Source: JBDSSS01 sp963764195
GTDB taxonomy: Bacteria; Actinomycetota; Actinomycetes; Actinomycetales; Dermatophilaceae
Assembly (NCBI GenBank): GCA_963764195.1
Contig: CAVXRG010000003.1
Location: 1 to 64,000 of the forward strand
Direction of reading: 5' to 3'
Length of the DNA stretch: 64,000 nucleotides
Both the position numbers and the translations under genes were made by a program. The notes beneath the pieces are model-generated. The model searched no databases and had not been told where the DNA came from. It was given only the letters and a program-made list of their open reading frames with translations. Below, piece after piece: positions 27,312-35,082 of this stretch; the stretch's first letter is position 1; each line of letters opens with the position of its first letter.

Positions 27312-27962
27312 TCAACGCCTCAGACGAACCGGCCAGGTCTCCGCCGTGGCGTGGTCAGCGATGAGGGCCGCCGCCTCCAGGCGAGAGTGCACGCCGAGCT
27401 TGGCGAGAAGGTTCTGCACGTGGGTCCTGGCCGTACTGCTCTGGACCCCCAGCTGCTCTGCGATCTGTCTGGTGCTCCGCCCCCGCGTGATGGCGCTGAG
27501 GACGTCCCACTCCCGGTCGGTCAGGAACCGAAGTGCCCAGAGCGGGTCTTCCCGGCCGTGGGGCTGGAAGGCGCGCTGGAGCAGGGCGGCCTCGACGGCG
27601 ACCTGCCCCTCGACGGCTCGCGCCAACATGGCGCACACCCCGTCGATCGACATCGACTTCGACAGGAACCCGGCCCCTCCACTGGCGAGGACACCGGCCA
27701 CGGCCGTCGGGTCGATGCTGGCGGACATCACCACGACCTTGGTGCTCGGGTGCTCCAAGGCCATCGTCTGGAGCGAGCACAGGCTCGTACCACCCGGAAA
27801 GTGCAGGTCGAGAAGGCACACGTCGGGTTCGTGCTCCGCGACGGCGGCCAAACCTTCCTCGGGCGTGAGGGCGAGGGCGACGACGTCATGCCCCCGAGCG
27901 CGGAGTGCGGTGCCGAGCGCCTCGAGAAGCACGCGGTGGTCATCGCACACGACGATCCTCAC
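27312..27962 (-). CDS. NarL-type response regulator
   Basis: A 216-residue response regulator. The receiver has the acidic pair in MRIVVCDDH (D7, D8), phospho-acceptor D52 in CLLDLHFPGG and the Lys in GFLSKSMS. The output domain is LuxR type: RFLTDREWDVLSAITRGRST, then QSSTARTHVQNLLAKLGVHS. The GTG start overlaps the stop of the histidine kinase gene, so they form a pair. Its probable target is the adjacent EPS region. Confidence 0.92.
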   Translation of the reverse strand: MRIVVCDDHRVLLEALGTALRARGHDVVALALTPEEGLAAVAEHEPDVCLLDLHFPGGTSLCSLQTMALEHPSTKVVVMSASIDPTAVAGVLASGGAGFLSKSMSIDGVCAMLARAVEGQVAVEAALLQRAFQPHGREDPLWALRFLTDREWDVLSAITRGRSTRQIAEQLGVQSSTARTHVQNLLAKLGVHSRLEAAALIADHATAETWPVRLRR

Positions 27963-28624
27963 GCCATACGGCTGTCACTGGTCATGGGGATCGCCATGGT
28001 TGCGACCGCCCCGCCGTGAGCAGCGTTGTCCAGAGCGAGGATTCCTCCGCAGTCGGCGAGGACGGCGCGAACTGTCACCAGGCCGAGAGAGTGCTGGGAT
28101 CGGATTCGTCCGACGCCGGGACCATCATCCGTCACGGTGACCACGGCCCATCGAGCCCGCCTGAACACGGCAAGATCCACCCGTCCTCCGTCGCCGGCGG
28201 CTCGAAGAGCGTTGTCGAGCAGGCACATGAGCGCTCGCACCAGAGCAACCCGCCGTACGCATACCGGGACGTCGCCCGCCACGTCGAGGGAGAGCAGCGT
28301 CTGTTGCGGTGCAACCACGCACGATGTCGCGAAGCGGGCGAGCTCCCCGAGGTCGTGCAGCTCCACCTGGTCGCGCCCCGGCTCGCCGAGGACGGACTCC
28401 ACGAGGTCGCTGAGCCAGGTCACCTCGTGCAGGATGTCGGTCAGCCGCGACGACGTGTCGGCCTCGTCGGCTCGTGCCAGCAGGCTGATGGCGGCGAGCG
28501 GTTGGCGCAGGTCGTGGAACAACGAACGCAGGATATCGGAACGGACGGAGGGAATCGCTGAGCCGGCCGTGACCGCGGGGTGGGCCGTCGTCACGATCTG
28601 CGTGTCATTTTCAAGGACTGACAT
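27959..28624 (-). CDS. Soluble histidine kinase
   Basis: A short (221-residue) kinase with no membrane segment and no recognisable sensor domain. The H-box is SLFHDLRQPLAAISLLARAD (His37). The ATPase domain has an N-box (RALMCLLDNALRAAGDGG) and a G-box (VTDDGPGVGRIRSQHSLGL). Because the input domain is missing, it may be activated by a partner or act mainly as a phosphatase. ATG at 28624 is preferred because GGGGAG is just upstream; longer starts add an unstructured stretch. It is coupled to the NarL-type regulator downstream. Confidence 0.85.
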   Translation of the reverse strand: MSVLENDTQIVTTAHPAVTAGSAIPSVRSDILRSLFHDLRQPLAAISLLARADEADTSSRLTDILHEVTWLSDLVESVLGEPGRDQVELHDLGELARFATSCVVAPQQTLLSLDVAGDVPVCVRRVALVRALMCLLDNALRAAGDGGRVDLAVFRRARWAVVTVTDDGPGVGRIRSQHSLGLVTVRAVLADCGGILALDNAAHGGAVATMAIPMTSDSRMA

Positions 28625-29115
28625 TCGCTCCCCCAGGTGCCGCATCGGTGTTCTCCCATTCGTCGCTCCGCCCCGTGGACGGGTGCTCGGCGACTCAGGC
28701 GATGTGACCAGCTGCGATGGGGCGACCCGCCGCAGATGGTCGGGGCTGGGGCCCGCTCCCCACCGGCCGGGCCACAACTCTCTTTCGACCGTACCTCCGC
28801 TCACTCGTCTCGATAGGGGTAATTGAGCAGGCCTTTCGAGGAGTTTCTCTTTCACTCAGGTGACATTTCAGTCAGGTCTGCCCATTTCGTCGACAGCGAT
28901 AAGCCACGTTCACGGACGGTGGATCCGGGCAGAGAATGTGAGGGTTCGAATGGGCCCCTCGGCAGCATTCCGGCCTGGCCACCGCGCCTGACCCTGCTGG
29001 CCATGACGGCGCGGCGCCGGGGGTGCTGTCGCCGGGCCCGACCCGCCCGCTCGCTATCCCGACGAAAAGGTCACGCGTGAGGTAATCTCCCCTCAAAAGG
29101 GAGGAAAACACCCAA
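28625..29115. other. Divergent intergenic region, no gene seen
   Basis: About 490 bases separate the leftward histidine kinase and the rightward OhrR-like gene. No frame looks coding. It is less GC-rich toward the middle (28840-28930) than its surroundings. A perfect 10-base palindrome, TCACGCGTGA, lies at 29071-29080, and CTCCC/GGGAG inverted arms lie at 29087-29103, just before the OhrR-like gene. Either could be an operator for that repressor. Promoters for both flanking transcripts must lie here but none can be assigned with confidence. Confidence 0.4.
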
Positions 29116-29613
29116 ATGATGACCTCGACCAACCTCCGGCTCGACGACCAGCTCTGCTTCGCGCTGTATGCCGCCACCAACGCGGTGACGCGTGCCTACC
29201 GGCCCCTCCTGAAGGCCATCGGCCTGACCTACCCGCAGTACCTCGTGATGCTCGTCCTGTGGGAGCAGGACCAGGTCGTCGTGCACGAGATCGCCGATCG
29301 GCTGGAGCTGGCGCCCCACGCGATCAGTCCGCTGCTGGGTCGACTCGAGGAGGCCGGGCTCGTGGTCCGTCGCCGCGACGTGGCCGATCGCCGGGTCACC
29401 TGGGTCGGGCTGACCGAGAGCGGGGTCGCCCTCGAGGCAGCGGCATCGGCCGCCCAGTACGCCGTGGTCGACCAGACCCGCCTGTGCGGCGGTGAGCTCG
29501 ACGACCTCAGGGACGCTCTGCGCGAGCTGGTCGGCCGGATGAGTCCCGACGCGGGACCGCGGACCGAGCAGGTCGCGCACGCGCCGGACCCCCGCCGTTC
29601 GGCCGGCGCATGA
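29116..29613 (+). CDS. ohrR: OhrR-like MarR-family peroxide-sensing regulator
   Basis: A 165-residue winged-helix repressor. LRLDDQLCFALYAATNAVTR carries Cys14 in the position of the reactive cysteine of OhrR, which is oxidised by organic hydroperoxides. The winged helix follows (VVHEIADRLELAPHAISPLL, then RRRDVADRRVTWVGLTESG). The expected ohr peroxidase gene is not adjacent. Instead its stop overlaps the ATG of a sigma factor, so the two are coupled. Two ATGs are in tandem at the start; the first is used. GGGAGG precedes it at a longish distance. Confidence 0.85.
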   Translation: MMTSTNLRLDDQLCFALYAATNAVTRAYRPLLKAIGLTYPQYLVMLVLWEQDQVVVHEIADRLELAPHAISPLLGRLEEAGLVVRRRDVADRRVTWVGLTESGVALEAAASAAQYAVVDQTRLCGGELDDLRDALRELVGRMSPDAGPRTEQVAHAPDPRRSAGA

Positions 29614-30263
29614 GGGACGCGGAGCCGACGGACAGCGCGGCGCCGCGGGCAGCGTGGAGCGGAGCGCCAGCAGGACCACCTGAGGTGTCTCCGGGTCGTC
29701 CGGGCGGGCGGCTCGGCGAGTTGTTGGCACAGGTGGGTCGCGGCGACGACGTGGCCTTCGCCGAGCTCTACGACTCCGCGGCGCCGCGGCTGTACGGCCT
29801 CGTCCGGCGCATCGTGGTGGACCCGGAGCGCTCCGAGGAGGTCACGTGCAGGGTGTTCGTGGAGATCTGGCGCACCGCTTCTCGCTTCGACGACGCACGG
29901 TGCACCGCGCTGGGCTGGATGGTGAGCCTCGCGCACCGGACGGCCGTGGAGTGCGTCCGGTCCGTCGACACGGCCGGGTCGCCTGGCCGGGTCGCCAGCG
30001 CGGCGGCGTCCCCACGCGATGGGATCACCACGGCCCCAGCGGTCGGCTCGGACCTGCCACCGTCGTCGCCCGTCGCCGAGCGGGTGGGGAGGGCGTGGGC
30101 GGCGCTCGGCAGCGACACGCGAGGGGCGCTCGACCTGGCCTACTTCGGTGGTCACACCCACGTCGAGGTGGGGGACATCCTCGGCCTGCCGGTCGGGACG
30201 GCGCCGGGCACGCTCCGGGACGGGCTCGGTGAGCTCGGGCGGAACCTGCACGACCACCCCTGA
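29610..30263 (+). CDS. Sigma-70 family RNA polymerase sigma factor (ECF, SigK-like)
   Basis: A 217-residue sigma factor. Region 2 reads AFAELYDSAAPRLYGLVRRI, then RSEEVTCRVFVEIWRTASRF. Region 4 reads ALDLAYFGGHTHVEVGDILG, then GTAPGTLRDGL. This is the SigK-like ECF layout, although region 4 is a little altered (GTVKxRxRxGL is usual). No anti-sigma factor gene follows. Coupling to the OhrR-like gene suggests a response to peroxide or related stress; that is inference. A 12-base palindrome, GCCGACGTCGGC, follows the stop at 30269-30280. Confidence 0.85.
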   Translation: MRDAEPTDSAAPRAAWSGAPAGPPEVSPGRPGGRLGELLAQVGRGDDVAFAELYDSAAPRLYGLVRRIVVDPERSEEVTCRVFVEIWRTASRFDDARCTALGWMVSLAHRTAVECVRSVDTAGSPGRVASAAASPRDGITTAPAVGSDLPPSSPVAERVGRAWAALGSDTRGALDLAYFGGHTHVEVGDILGLPVGTAPGTLRDGLGELGRNLHDHP

Positions 30264-30365
30264 CCGACGCCGACGTCGGCTCGACGTCGGCTCCGGAGGC
30301 CAGCGGCATACCTCGGCGTGCTTCGACCGACGGCCACAGCCCCCCGCCGAACCCACCCCGACCGC

Positions 30366-32123
30366 TCAGGCGCGGAACGCCGACCCGAAGATGCGGGGGA
30401 GCTTGCCCCACGACGGCTTTGCGGCGAAGCGGGTGAGCAGCTCACCGGTCGTTCGCGCGCTGCGCGCCGAGACGAACCAGGGCGGCGTCGGGGTGAGTGC
30501 GAACTCGCCCCCGGCGGCCGAACGGGGGAAGGGGCGGAACGGCCCGCGAACGACGGTGCGCTCGACGTCGTCGAGCAGGAACGCGTTGTGCACGATGCCG
30601 ATCCCGCTCCCGACGTCCTCGAGGGTGTGGCCGGGGAAGGCGCCCCACGAGGCGTTCGCGGTGAGGAAGCCGACCCCGGTCCAGGCGTTGACGGCGACGG
30701 TCCCGTACTCGAGCCGCGCGACGCCCTCCTCGAAGGCCGCTCCGAGGCTCTTGAGGGTGGCCGGGTCAACGAGGACGTTGGCCCCGAGGGTGCCGGCGAA
30801 GTCGTCGTTGACGAGGTCGACGGCCGCATCGAGGAAGGCCTCGCCGGTGCCGGGGACGTCGACGATCCCGAGCACGGGGGAGAAGTACTCGGTGGTCTCG
30901 ACGGCGGAGGCGGTCGCGGAGCCACGGGCGTCGACGAGCAACCGGCCGCCGTCGGGCCCCAGGCGTTCGGCGTCGGCGTAGGACGCGGCGGCGGACGCGA
31001 CGCGCTCCCCACTGCGCGGGTACCAGGCCGGGCGCCCGGGGGCCTCGTCCATCGCGATCCGCAGCTGGGCGACGAAGGCCTCGCGCTGCGGCCATTCGCT
31101 GCTCAGCACCACGACCTGTCCGGCGATGCAGTTGTACCCGCCGTTGTGCAGGCGCTGGGTCGCGACGTGCCGGGCCTGGTAGGCGAGGTCCGCCGTCGAC
31201 CAGTCGCCGGGCACGACGATGATCGGGGAGACCCCACCGAGCTCGCTCGTGATCGGCGCGGCCAACAGGGGCGTGCCTGCGGCCCGACGATTGGCGGCCT
31301 CCTCGCCGCGGCCCCAGACGATGAGGTCGTGGGTGGCCGCGCTCCCGGTGATGTGCACGTGGGAGATGCCCTCGTGCTGGCTGAGGTAGGCGCCCACCTC
31401 GCCGCCGCCTTCGACGATGGACAGGACGCCGAGGTCGATGAGCGGGGAGAACGCTGCCTCGTATGCCGGGAGCAGCGCGCCGAGCGTGGGGTTGAGCTTG
31501 AGAACCACGACGCGGTTGTGGGCCACCAGCTCGTAGATGACGTCGAGCGGGGCGATCGAGGTGATGTTGCCGGCCCCGAGGACGAGGCCCACGCCTCCGG
31601 TCTCCGAAGGGGTGCGGGCCCCGAGCCCCGCGCGGGAGCGCACCTGGCCGGCGCTCACCCCGGGCTTGATCCACACGTCAGCGGTGAAGCCGTGCAGGAG
31701 CAGGTACTCGAAGCGGTTGGAGGGGAGCGCCGGGACGGTGACCCGGCCGCCGGGGGCGGTGCCGAGCTCCTTCCCGTCGATCGGGCTGCGGCCGGCGGCC
31801 ACGGCGCCGAGCGAGTGCTGGAGGGCGAGGAGGGCGGTCAACGTGCAGTAGGGCCCCGAGGTCCACTCCTCACCCACGAGCGGCGAGGAGGCGTCGAGGC
31901 CCTTGGCCTGCACGGCCCCGGCCACCCAGGCGTCGGCGGCCGCGGCGACGGTCCGGTGCACCTCAGTGAGGAGGGCGACGCGGCCCGGGAGATCCAGTGC
32001 CGCCCACCGCGCCTCGCCCTCCTTCATCCCCGTGACGAGGGCGTCGAGCCGGGCCCGCTCCGCGCTCGGGAGCTCGCCCACCGGGGTGGGGCTGAAGGTC
32101 GGTGCGGTCGATTCCGTGCTCAT
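30366..32123 (-). CDS. Long-form aldehyde dehydrogenase family protein
   Basis: A 585-residue ALDH-superfamily enzyme that oxidises an aldehyde with NAD(P). LGAGNITSIAPLDVIYELVA is an ALDH cofactor segment; HITGSAATHDLIVWGRG and ITSELGGVSPIIVVPGD include the general-base Glu. NGGYNCIAGQVVVLSSEW holds the catalytic Cys. It is about 90 residues longer than a standard ALDH, with an extended N-terminus and extra C-terminal segment (to GSAFRA). Such long forms are common but poorly studied in actinobacteria. Convergent with the sigma factor gene; substrate unknown. Confidence 0.88.
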   Translation of the reverse strand: MSTESTAPTFSPTPVGELPSAERARLDALVTGMKEGEARWAALDLPGRVALLTEVHRTVAAAADAWVAGAVQAKGLDASSPLVGEEWTSGPYCTLTALLALQHSLGAVAAGRSPIDGKELGTAPGGRVTVPALPSNRFEYLLLHGFTADVWIKPGVSAGQVRSRAGLGARTPSETGGVGLVLGAGNITSIAPLDVIYELVAHNRVVVLKLNPTLGALLPAYEAAFSPLIDLGVLSIVEGGGEVGAYLSQHEGISHVHITGSAATHDLIVWGRGEEAANRRAAGTPLLAAPITSELGGVSPIIVVPGDWSTADLAYQARHVATQRLHNGGYNCIAGQVVVLSSEWPQREAFVAQLRIAMDEAPGRPAWYPRSGERVASAAASYADAERLGPDGGRLLVDARGSATASAVETTEYFSPVLGIVDVPGTGEAFLDAAVDLVNDDFAGTLGANVLVDPATLKSLGAAFEEGVARLEYGTVAVNAWTGVGFLTANASWGAFPGHTLEDVGSGIGIVHNAFLLDDVERTVVRGPFRPFPRSAAGGEFALTPTPPWFVSARSARTTGELLTRFAAKPSWGKLPRIFGSAFRA

Positions 32124-32568
32124 GGCGCTCCTCGTCGAGGTCCGGGCGGATCGTGAACGGCCTCTGTGAGGCGGCTACCGCTCAGTATCGCCCGGCGCGG
32201 CCGATGCCGCGACCGCCCCGGTCAGCCGGTCCCGCAGCCCTCTCCGTCGAGCGAGCGGCTGACGCCCCGGGTGATGTCGCGCAGCGGCCGGACCTGGTCG
32301 GCGTCGAGCCGGTCGAAGACGAGGGCGAAACCTGCGGGGTCGGTCGGGCGGTCACGCCGGGGATCCGCGTGCGCCCGCAGGGTGACCTGCTGAGGATGCC
32401 GCCCGCCTCCTTGCACTGGGGCGCAGCACGAGCAGGGGTGCGTCGTGGACGTCAAGGCCGTGGGTTTCCCCGAGGCCCCCAGGTCCAGGGCCAGCCAGCC
32501 GCCGCCAGGCCGCGGGACGCCGCGGTGGCGCTCCCGGATCGACCCGATGAACGTATGCCGATCAGCGC
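32124..32568. other. Gene-poor stretch with a possible decayed reading frame
   Basis: No intact gene is supported. On the minus strand, about 32222-32390, a frame reads DPAGFALVFDRLDADQVRPL then RDITRGVSRSLDGEG and stops. It has good codon bias and looks like the C-terminus of a lost or frameshifted protein that I cannot identify. The promoter of the aldehyde dehydrogenase gene must lie near 32124-32200. Confidence 0.35.
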
Positions 32569-33024
32569 TCAGTCGGGCGCGACCGGGCCCCGCTGGACCT
32601 TGAGCTGACCGCGCTGCTTCTTCGCCTGGAGGCGTCGGCCCTGCGACCCGCGCGTGCGTCGGGTGGCTCGACGCTGCGGCGGCGGTGGGGCGAGCGCATC
32701 CCGGAGCATCGCCGCGAGCCGCTCCCGCGCTGCGGCACGGTTGCGCAGCTGGGACCGACGCTCCGACGCGACGACGGAGACCCGGCCCGCGACGAGCCGG
32801 GTGCCCCACGCCTCGGCGAGCCGGCGACGCTGGTCGTCGGTGAGCGCCGTCGACGTGCCGGGCTCGAAGAGCAGCTCCACGCGGCTGTCGGTCGTGTTGA
32901 CCCCCTGCCCGCCCGGTCCGGCCGAGCGGCTGAACCTTTCGAGGAGCTCGCCCGCAGGCACCGTCAGTCCCTGGGGCAGGCCCGGGCCGGGCGCCACCAC
33001 GAGGTCACCACCGGGCTCGTTCAC
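32569..33024 (-). CDS. arfB: Alternative ribosome-rescue factor ArfB (YaeJ-like)
   Basis: A 151-residue peptidyl-tRNA hydrolase that frees ribosomes stalled without a stop codon. ERFSRSAGPGGQGVNTTDSR includes the GGQ motif of class I release factors, and the tail is strongly basic (RRATRRTRGSQGRRLQAKKQ), as needed to enter the empty mRNA channel. No stop-codon recognition domain is present, which separates it from PrfA/PrfB. GTG at 33024 gives the usual family length. Confidence 0.93.
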   Translation of the reverse strand: MNEPGGDLVVAPGPGLPQGLTVPAGELLERFSRSAGPGGQGVNTTDSRVELLFEPGTSTALTDDQRRRLAEAWGTRLVAGRVSVVASERRSQLRNRAAARERLAAMLRDALAPPPPQRRATRRTRGSQGRRLQAKKQRGQLKVQRGPVAPD

Positions 33025-33129
33025 CACCCCAGTCTGCCCGGTCCGTCCGCGCAGTGACCCCGCCGGCCCGCGTCCCGACCGCCGAGGCGAGCAAAGGGAG
33101 TCGCTCGCCCTGCGGCATACTGCTGCGTC

Positions 33130-33456
33130 ATGATCTACCACCTCGCGCAGGCCCAGCACTGGGAGGCCGCGGTGCGCAGCGGCAGCTACGCCCAGTCGAC
33201 GATCGGCGCCACCCTCGAGGACGAGGGGTTCATCCACGCCTCCACGGCCCAGCAGTGGCCCGCCACCCGGGCGCGGTTCTACGCCGAGGTGGCCGAGCCG
33301 CTCGTGCTGCTCGAGATCGACGAGGAGCGTCTCACCGCGCCGCTGCGCTGGGAGGTGGGGGACCCCTCGACCGGGGAACGCTTCCCGCACGTCTACGGCG
33401 TGCTCAACGTCGACGCCGTCGTCTCGACGGTCCCGCTGGAGCCTCCGCACACCTGA
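33130..33456 (+). CDS. DUF952 family protein
   Basis: A 108-residue protein starting MIYHLAQAQHWEAAVRSGSY, with DEGFIHASTAQQWPATRARF and RWEVGDPSTGERFPHVYGVL. These are the family's conserved blocks. DUF952 proteins have a glutathione-S-transferase-unrelated compact fold with unknown role; the conserved FIHxS segment hints at a catalytic or ligand pocket. It is divergent from arfB, sharing a short promoter region that holds one copy of the GCGGCATAC repeat. Confidence 0.85.
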   Translation: MIYHLAQAQHWEAAVRSGSYAQSTIGATLEDEGFIHASTAQQWPATRARFYAEVAEPLVLLEIDEERLTAPLRWEVGDPSTGERFPHVYGVLNVDAVVSTVPLEPPHT

Positions 33457-33558
33457 TCTGCCCCGATGGGGAAGAAGGTCGGAACACATCGTGGGGTGGG
33501 GTGGTTGTCAGCGGGGTACCCGTACGGCCGAGGCCTCGGCCCAAAGATCGGAGAGCCT

Positions 33559-34206
33559 GTGAGCACGTCCATCGACACCTTGCCCACCCCCAGCGCGGAA
33601 GGCGCCCGTGACCGGGCCGACTTCTGGTTCGACCCGCTCTGCCCCTTCTGCTGGGTCACCTCGCGCTGGATCCTCGAGGTCGAGAAGGTTCGCGACATCG
33701 ACGTGTCCTTCCACGTCATGAGCCTCGCCGTGCTCAACGAGGGCGAGGACCTCCCCGAGGACTACCGCGAGATGATGAAGAAGGCCTGGGGCCCGGTGCG
33801 CGTGGCCATCGCCGCCGCCCAGTCCCGCGGCGACGAGGTGCTCCCGGACCTCTACACCGCGATGGGCCGACGGATCCACAACGAGGGCAACGACGACTTC
33901 TCCGTCGTCATCCGCGAGGCGCTCGCCGAGGTCGGCCTGCCCGCGGACCTCGCCGACGCGGCCGACTCGTCCGACTTCGACGCGGCGCTGCGCAAGAGCC
34001 ACCACGCCGGGATGGACAAGGTCGGCAAGGGCGTCGGCACCCCGACGATCCACGTCAACGACGTCGCCTTCTTCGGCCCGGTCATCACCCGGATCCCGAA
34101 GGGGGAGGACGCCGGCCGGCTCTGGGACGCGACCGTGACGATGGCGAGCTTCCCCTACTTCTTCGAGCTCAAGCGCGAGCGGACGGACTCCCTCCACTTC
34201 GAGTGA
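33559..34206 (+). CDS. DsbA-family mycothiol-dependent reductase-like protein
   Basis: A 215-residue thioredoxin-fold protein with an inserted helical domain. DFWFDPLCPFCWVTSRWILE carries a CPFC active site close to that of the mycothiol-dependent nitroreductase Rv2466c. VGKGVGTPTIHVNDVAFFGP supplies the cis-Pro loop (GTPT). It is cytoplasmic, with no signal peptide. Mycothiol linkage fits an actinobacterium. GTG at 33559 gives family length and has GGAG upstream; an ATG at 33466 would add 31 unconserved residues. Confidence 0.85.
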   Translation: MSTSIDTLPTPSAEGARDRADFWFDPLCPFCWVTSRWILEVEKVRDIDVSFHVMSLAVLNEGEDLPEDYREMMKKAWGPVRVAIAAAQSRGDEVLPDLYTAMGRRIHNEGNDDFSVVIREALAEVGLPADLADAADSSDFDAALRKSHHAGMDKVGKGVGTPTIHVNDVAFFGPVITRIPKGEDAGRLWDATVTMASFPYFFELKRERTDSLHFE

Positions 34207-34223
34207 GCCGGCCCCACCGACCG

Positions 34224-34269
34224 CGTCGAGTGGGCACTTTCACCCGCGGGTGAAAGTGCCCACTCGACG
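34224..34269. terminator. 46-base perfect palindrome between convergent genes
   Basis: Bases 34224-34269 form a perfect inverted repeat with 23-base arms and no spacer, centred between 34246 and 34247. Arms start CGTCGAGTGGGCACTTTCAC. It sits between the converging DsbA-like and SDR genes. A bidirectional terminator is the obvious role, although no T-run flanks it. Its length and perfection exceed what termination needs. Confidence 0.8.
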
Positions 34270-34287
34270 TGAGGAGGAGGGGTGGGG

Positions 34288-35052
34288 TCAGCGGGGCGGC
34301 ATCCGCAGCGCGCCGTCGAGCCGGATGACCTCGCCGTTGAGCATCGGGTTGTCGATGATGTGGCGGGCCAGGCCGGCGTACTCCACCGGCTTGCCGAGAC
34401 GCGACGGGTGCGGCACCTGCTGCTCCAGCACCTCTCGGACTTCACCGGGGAGGCCGGAGAGCATCGGCGTCTCGAACGTGCCCGGGGCGATGGTCATCAC
34501 GCGGATCGCCTTGTCGGCCAGGTCCCGAGCCGCCGACAGGGTGAGGCCCACGATGCCGCCCTTGCTCGCGGCGTAGGCGGCCTGTCCGATCTGACCGTCG
34601 TAGGCGGCGATGCTGGCGGTGTTGATGATGACGCCGCGGTCGCCGTCGAGCGGCTCGTTGCCGGCCATCGCGGCCGCGGCCAGGCGCATCACGTTGAACG
34701 AGCCGACGAGGTTGATCTCGACGACCGTGCGGAAGGTCTCGAGGGCGAGGGGCCCCTTGCGTCCGAGGACCCGACCGGGCGTGGCCACCCCCGCGCAGTT
34801 GACGACGACCCGCAGCTCGCCGAGACCCGTCGCGCGGTCGACCGCGGACTGGACCTGCTCCTCGTCGCGGACATCGGCGGCGACGAACACCGTCCGGTCA
34901 CCGAGCTCCTCGACGAGGGCCGGGGCGCCCGAGCCCTCGAGGTCGACGACGACGACGACGGCGCCGTCGGCGACGAGGCGTCGGGTCGTGGCCTCACCCA
35001 GCCCCGAGCCGCCACCGGTGACGAGGGCGACGGTGGACGAATTCAACTGCAT
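34288..35052 (-). CDS. SDR-family 3-hydroxyacyl-CoA dehydrogenase-like
   Basis: A 254-residue classical SDR. VALVTGGGSGLGEATTRRLV binds NAD; NCAG (VVVNCAGVATPG) and the catalytic Ser-Tyr-Lys are present (NTASIAAYDGQIGQAAYAAS, with YAASK). The C-terminus (HPSRLGKPVEYAGLARHIID) is typical of type II 3-hydroxyacyl-CoA dehydrogenases (HSD17B10-like). It lies 30 bases downstream of an acyl-CoA dehydrogenase gene on the same strand, so both probably serve fatty-acid or branched-chain acyl-CoA oxidation. Confidence 0.9.
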   Translation of the reverse strand: MQLNSSTVALVTGGGSGLGEATTRRLVADGAVVVVVDLEGSGAPALVEELGDRTVFVAADVRDEEQVQSAVDRATGLGELRVVVNCAGVATPGRVLGRKGPLALETFRTVVEINLVGSFNVMRLAAAAMAGNEPLDGDRGVIINTASIAAYDGQIGQAAYAASKGGIVGLTLSAARDLADKAIRVMTIAPGTFETPMLSGLPGEVREVLEQQVPHPSRLGKPVEYAGLARHIIDNPMLNGEVIRLDGALRMPPR

Positions 35053-35082
35053 GTCAATGCCTTTCGGGTTCGAACGGGACGG

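Noticed and set aside
27312..28624. Nitrate-sensing NarXL system
   Set aside because: The kinase has no sensor or membrane part and no nitrate genes are near; NarL here names only the fold type.
30318..32156. Long plus-strand frame opposite the aldehyde dehydrogenase
   Set aside because: Antisense shadow; the minus strand carries the ALDH cofactor, Glu and Cys motifs.
32222..32500. Possible gene after arfB on the minus strand
   Set aside because: No start or family was found; kept only as a possible relic in the description of the gene-poor stretch.
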